From: Siphonodentalium dalli
Taxonomy: Eukaryota; Mollusca; Scaphopoda; Gadilida; Siphonodentaliidae
Direction of reading: 5' to 3'
Length of the DNA stretch: 64,000 nt
Assembly: GCA_032622095.1 (NCBI GenBank)
Contig: CP136063.1
Coordinates: 61,457,897 to 61,521,896, forward strand
In this document: piece by piece, positions 61,287 to 64,000 of the stretch
Position numbering within the stretch: the first letter of the stretch is position 1
Layout of the letters: each line of letters starts with the position of its first letter
The notes under the pieces: generated by a model
Seen by the model: only the letters and a program-made list of their open reading frames with translations
Databases searched by the model: none
Told to the model about the DNA's origin: nothing
Made by a program: the position numbers and the translations under genes

Positions 61287-61835
61287 ATGCTCTTCTGTAC
61301 ATGGAACGCGACTGGCATCATGTCAAGCGGCCCTTATTTGAGTAGAATATTGGATGGGCAGACTTTAGATTTCTGTGGCATATCTGAACACTGGCTTCCA
61401 GCTAAGAGTGCGAGCTTCATGAATTCAATTTCGAAACATTACCGATGCCATACTGTTTGTGATTTTTCACAACGGCTTCCCCAACAGCGGGGTCGCTATA
61501 AAGGCGGGGTCGCTCTCTTTTGGAAAACAGAATATGACGATCGTGTATCAGTCATAGATTTTAATGATGACAGAATTGTTGGTCTCCAATATAGACTATC
61601 TAAGCATAAATATATATATATATTTCAGGTATATTTACCATCATCTAATTATCCAATTGTTGCATATGAAGACTATATTATGAAAGTTAAAGATGTCATT
61701 AAAAGCTACTCACATTTGGGCACACTTGTTGTGATGGGCGACTTCAATGCTAGTCTCAGTAAACCAGGTAGACGACAAAAACTTCTAAAAAAAATTGTTG
61801 AAAAAGGCAGAATGTACATCACTGATAGAGAATAG
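61287..61835 (+). CDS. LINE endonuclease, N-terminal part (frame ends at a frameshift)
   Basis: The frame is open from 61236, but the domain begins at the Met at 61287 (MLFCTWNATGIMSS). Family features are FCTWN (the usual N-terminal strand), FCGISEHWL (the catalytic Glu region), GGVALFW, and VVMGDFNAS (the Asp-x-Asn active-site motif) at about 61733-61755. The domain nicks target DNA to prime reverse transcription. The frame becomes nonsense after about 61790 and stops at 61835, while the +1 frame continues the domain, so one base has been gained (or two lost) in one of two A runs (61787-61794 or 61801-61805). This may be a true mutation or a sequencing error. Confidence 0.85.
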   Translation: MLFCTWNATGIMSSGPYLSRILDGQTLDFCGISEHWLPAKSASFMNSISKHYRCHTVCDFSQRLPQQRGRYKGGVALFWKTEYDDRVSVIDFNDDRIVGLQYRLSKHKYIYIFQVYLPSSNYPIVAYEDYIMKVKDVIKSYSHLGTLVVMGDFNASLSKPGRRQKLLKKIVEKGRMYITDRE

Positions 61836-64000
61836 TCTTTGTGATGATATTTGTTCAACATATGTTAATCATGATGGGAGTGATTGCTCAAATATTGACC
61901 ATGTGATAATAAAATACTCTGACTTACCTTTCGTAGCTAACGTTCGCATAATTGATGATTCTGCACTCAATGTTTCGAATCACAGACCGGTGCAAGTTGA
62001 ACTTAACTGTGACGCGGGCACCATACCTGATTCCAATGGGTCGAGTGCGGATATCTCAAAATTGAAGTGGCGTTTGCTCGCCCAAGATGAAAATTTAGTT
62101 AAACAGTACCAACATATATTAGCTTCCTTATTGCCACACAGTGAAACGCGTGTACACGATACAATCAATTTGGACTTGTATTACAATTCATTGGTAGCTT
62201 CTATGAAACAAGCAGCGCAACAATCGATTCCAACATGTAAATTCAAAAGTCACAAAAAACCATTTTGGAATGAAAATCTGAAAGAACTTCACAAAAAAAT
62301 GTCCATTCTTAGAAATGATTGGATTAAAGAGGGTAGACCGCGTGGTCACGAACACAGCTCTTTCCAGCTGTATAAAGACTCAAAGAGACACTTTCGGAGC
62401 TTATATCGGTCCATCTCATCCGACTTTATGAGAGAACAACTGAACGAAATTGATCGCTGCGCTGAGATAGATAATGATCACTTCTTCAGATTACTAAATG
62501 CAAAAAGAGCAAATAACGGCACTCTGGGTGCCTCATATTTCGAACATGATGGCTCGATTATCCGAGATACTGATGACATATTAAGTGCCTGGTCTTCCTA
62601 TTACAAAACATTATACTCACCATTGAATAACTCATTGTTCGATGACAATCACTACTCGGTCGTTACCGACACAGTTAAAAGATTGAAAGATGATATAATT
62701 TCAAAGAGTCTAGATGATCATCTTACTTACCCTGTCAGTATAAGTGAACTGTCTTCTCTTATTCCCACTTTGAACAAGAACAAGTCACAGGGTTATGACG
62801 GTTTAGTTTATGAACACATTATATATGGTGGTGAAACTATTTTGAAATGTATTGCTTTTTTATTTTCATGTATGTTAAAATTCACTCATGTTCCAGATGA
62901 TGCAAAAAAGGGCATAATGATCTCACTTTTTAAGGGAGGAAACAAGTCAGCACATAGTTTCAACAATTATAGGGCTATCACCATATTGCCAGTAATGTAT
63001 AAATTGTTTGAGAAACTTTTAAAATCCCGGTTGGAAACCAATGCCCCACATCTCACAAATATTCACCCACTTCAAAACGGGTTTCAGAAAAATTCAAATT
63101 GTCTAGCGACTTCTTTCCTCCTGAAAGAATGTATATCTTACACAGCTGAACGAGGCAGCAAACTATTTGCTTGCTTCCTTGATGTACAAAAGGCCTTCGA
63201 TACTGTCTGGATCGATGGCCTCTTGTACAAACTCCACCAGCGGGGCATAACTGGTTCCATGTGGCGCATACTGTGTTGTTTATTAACAAATATTCAATGC
63301 TGTGTGAGGTATAAATGTAAATATTCTGAGTACTTCTTACTGAAACAAGGAGCCAGACAGGGAAGTATTCTCTCACCTCTGATGTACATGCTCTACGTTG
63401 ACACACTCATTTCTGACTTAGCCAACTCAAACTACGGTTTAATGGTTTATTCAGTTTGTTGCGCTGCACCTACACAGGCTGATGATATGGTCTTACTCTC
63501 ATTGTCAAAACGTGGGCTACAGAACCTTCTTAATATATGTTCCCAGTACAGTAGGAAATGGCGATTTCTCTATAACCCAAGCAAAACTGTCACAATAGTG
63601 TTTAATGAACCAAAAGCTGAATTCGCGCGGTGCATTCAAAACAGGAAGATGTATCTTCTAGGTCAAGAAATTTCAGAAAAAACAGAAGCTACACACCTTG
63701 GTATCCTCTTTGACAAATACAATTTCAATCACTCCCTTGTGGAAGCAATAAGAGAAAAACAAAGAGACACATATTTTATGCTCTCAAATTCGGGCCTATA
63801 TGCTGGTGGAACAACCCCTGTCAGTTGCTGTAAGATATACAAATCTATCATCCTTCCCAGATCTCTTTATGGGTCTGAACTCTTGTGGCAATTAGGCAAG
63901 AGTGATACAGACCGCCTGGAGAAAACACACCGATTTTGTTTAAAGAACTTTCAGGGATTGCCCACGCGAGCAAGAACTGTCATTGTAGAGGGCTCAGTCG
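61789..64000 (+). CDS. LINE endonuclease C-terminus plus reverse transcriptase, open to the window edge
   Basis: I read 61789-64000 codon by codon without finding a stop (over 730 codons). From LIENSLCDD the frame gives SNIDHVI and SNHRPV, the end of the endonuclease; most families have SDH here, so the Asp-to-Asn change is notable. RT motifs follow: NKSQGYDGLVYEHI (62785), FNNYRAITILPVMYKLFEK, motif A FLDVQKAFDTVW (63175), motif B GARQGSILSPLMYMLYVD (63349) and motif C QADDMVLLS (63475, with the catalytic Asp pair; Gln replaces the usual Tyr or Phe at the first position). KWRFLYNPSKT and RFCLKNFQGLPTRAR lie downstream. The clade is not assigned. There is no start Met near the frameshift; it would be translated as one polyprotein in an intact copy. 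Confidence 0.9.

Larger units (their letters stand above)
61236..64000 (+). mobile_element. LINE (non-LTR retrotransposon), 5' part, runs off the window
   Basis: An endonuclease/exonuclease/phosphatase domain is followed by a reverse transcriptase in the order typical of LINEs. No ORF1, LTR or gag-like gene is seen. The 3' end lies beyond the window. The 5' boundary is uncertain; I set it at the start of the open frame. One frameshift separates the two halves of the endonuclease. Confidence 0.9.

Overview
The window reads as animal nuclear DNA, most likely from a marine invertebrate and perhaps a mollusc or another lophotrochozoan. It is AT-rich, has no operon-like gene packing, is rich in short palindromes such as tacatgta, and carries C2H2 zinc-finger arrays, a LINE and many small DNA transposons. 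The phylum is an inference from texture; no marker gene fixes it. Repeat alignments were made by eye, so boundaries can be off by several bases and no percent identities are given.

Layout. 1-35 kb has no gene I can defend. It holds transposon-derived elements (TTAA-target elements, a mariner-like MITE, a CAGGGG-ended pair, foldbacks), dispersed duplicated segments, minisatellite-like arrays and long unassigned stretches. At 35.7-38.7 kb on the minus strand is zinc-finger locus 1: a clean 419-residue, 15-finger frame followed by an eroded run of fingers, and preceded by a small candidate terminal exon of an unknown gene. 41-45 kb holds second copies of repeats first seen at 20 kb and 28 kb, the latter broken by a 1.2 kb foldback built of TCCGAAG repeats. 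45.4-49.4 kb is an array of six diverged 0.5-0.8 kb units, one interrupted by a TTAA element. 52.6-59.6 kb on the minus strand is zinc-finger locus 2: a clean 453-residue, 16-finger frame, an eroded tail and a heavily decayed relic split by a 3.85 kb foldback element. The same candidate exon lies upstream. 60.0-60.5 kb is an array of short palindromes. 61.2-64.0 kb is the 5' part of a LINE whose endonuclease frame is broken once, after which the reverse transcriptase frame stays open for more than 700 codons to the window edge.

How the parts relate. The two zinc-finger loci are paralogous segments in the same orientation. They share the exon, the spacer, an upstream finger remnant and a start codon that seems to have arisen inside an old finger linker. 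Both keep a clean 5' array and a decayed 3' array. The most informative structural evidence is nested: two TTAA insertions can be verified inside the window, one by an unoccupied paralogous site and one by matching duplications in a tandem array, and the 3.85 kb foldback sits between identical atatat flanks inside the zinc-finger relic. I see no tRNA, rRNA, CRISPR array or prokaryotic gene.
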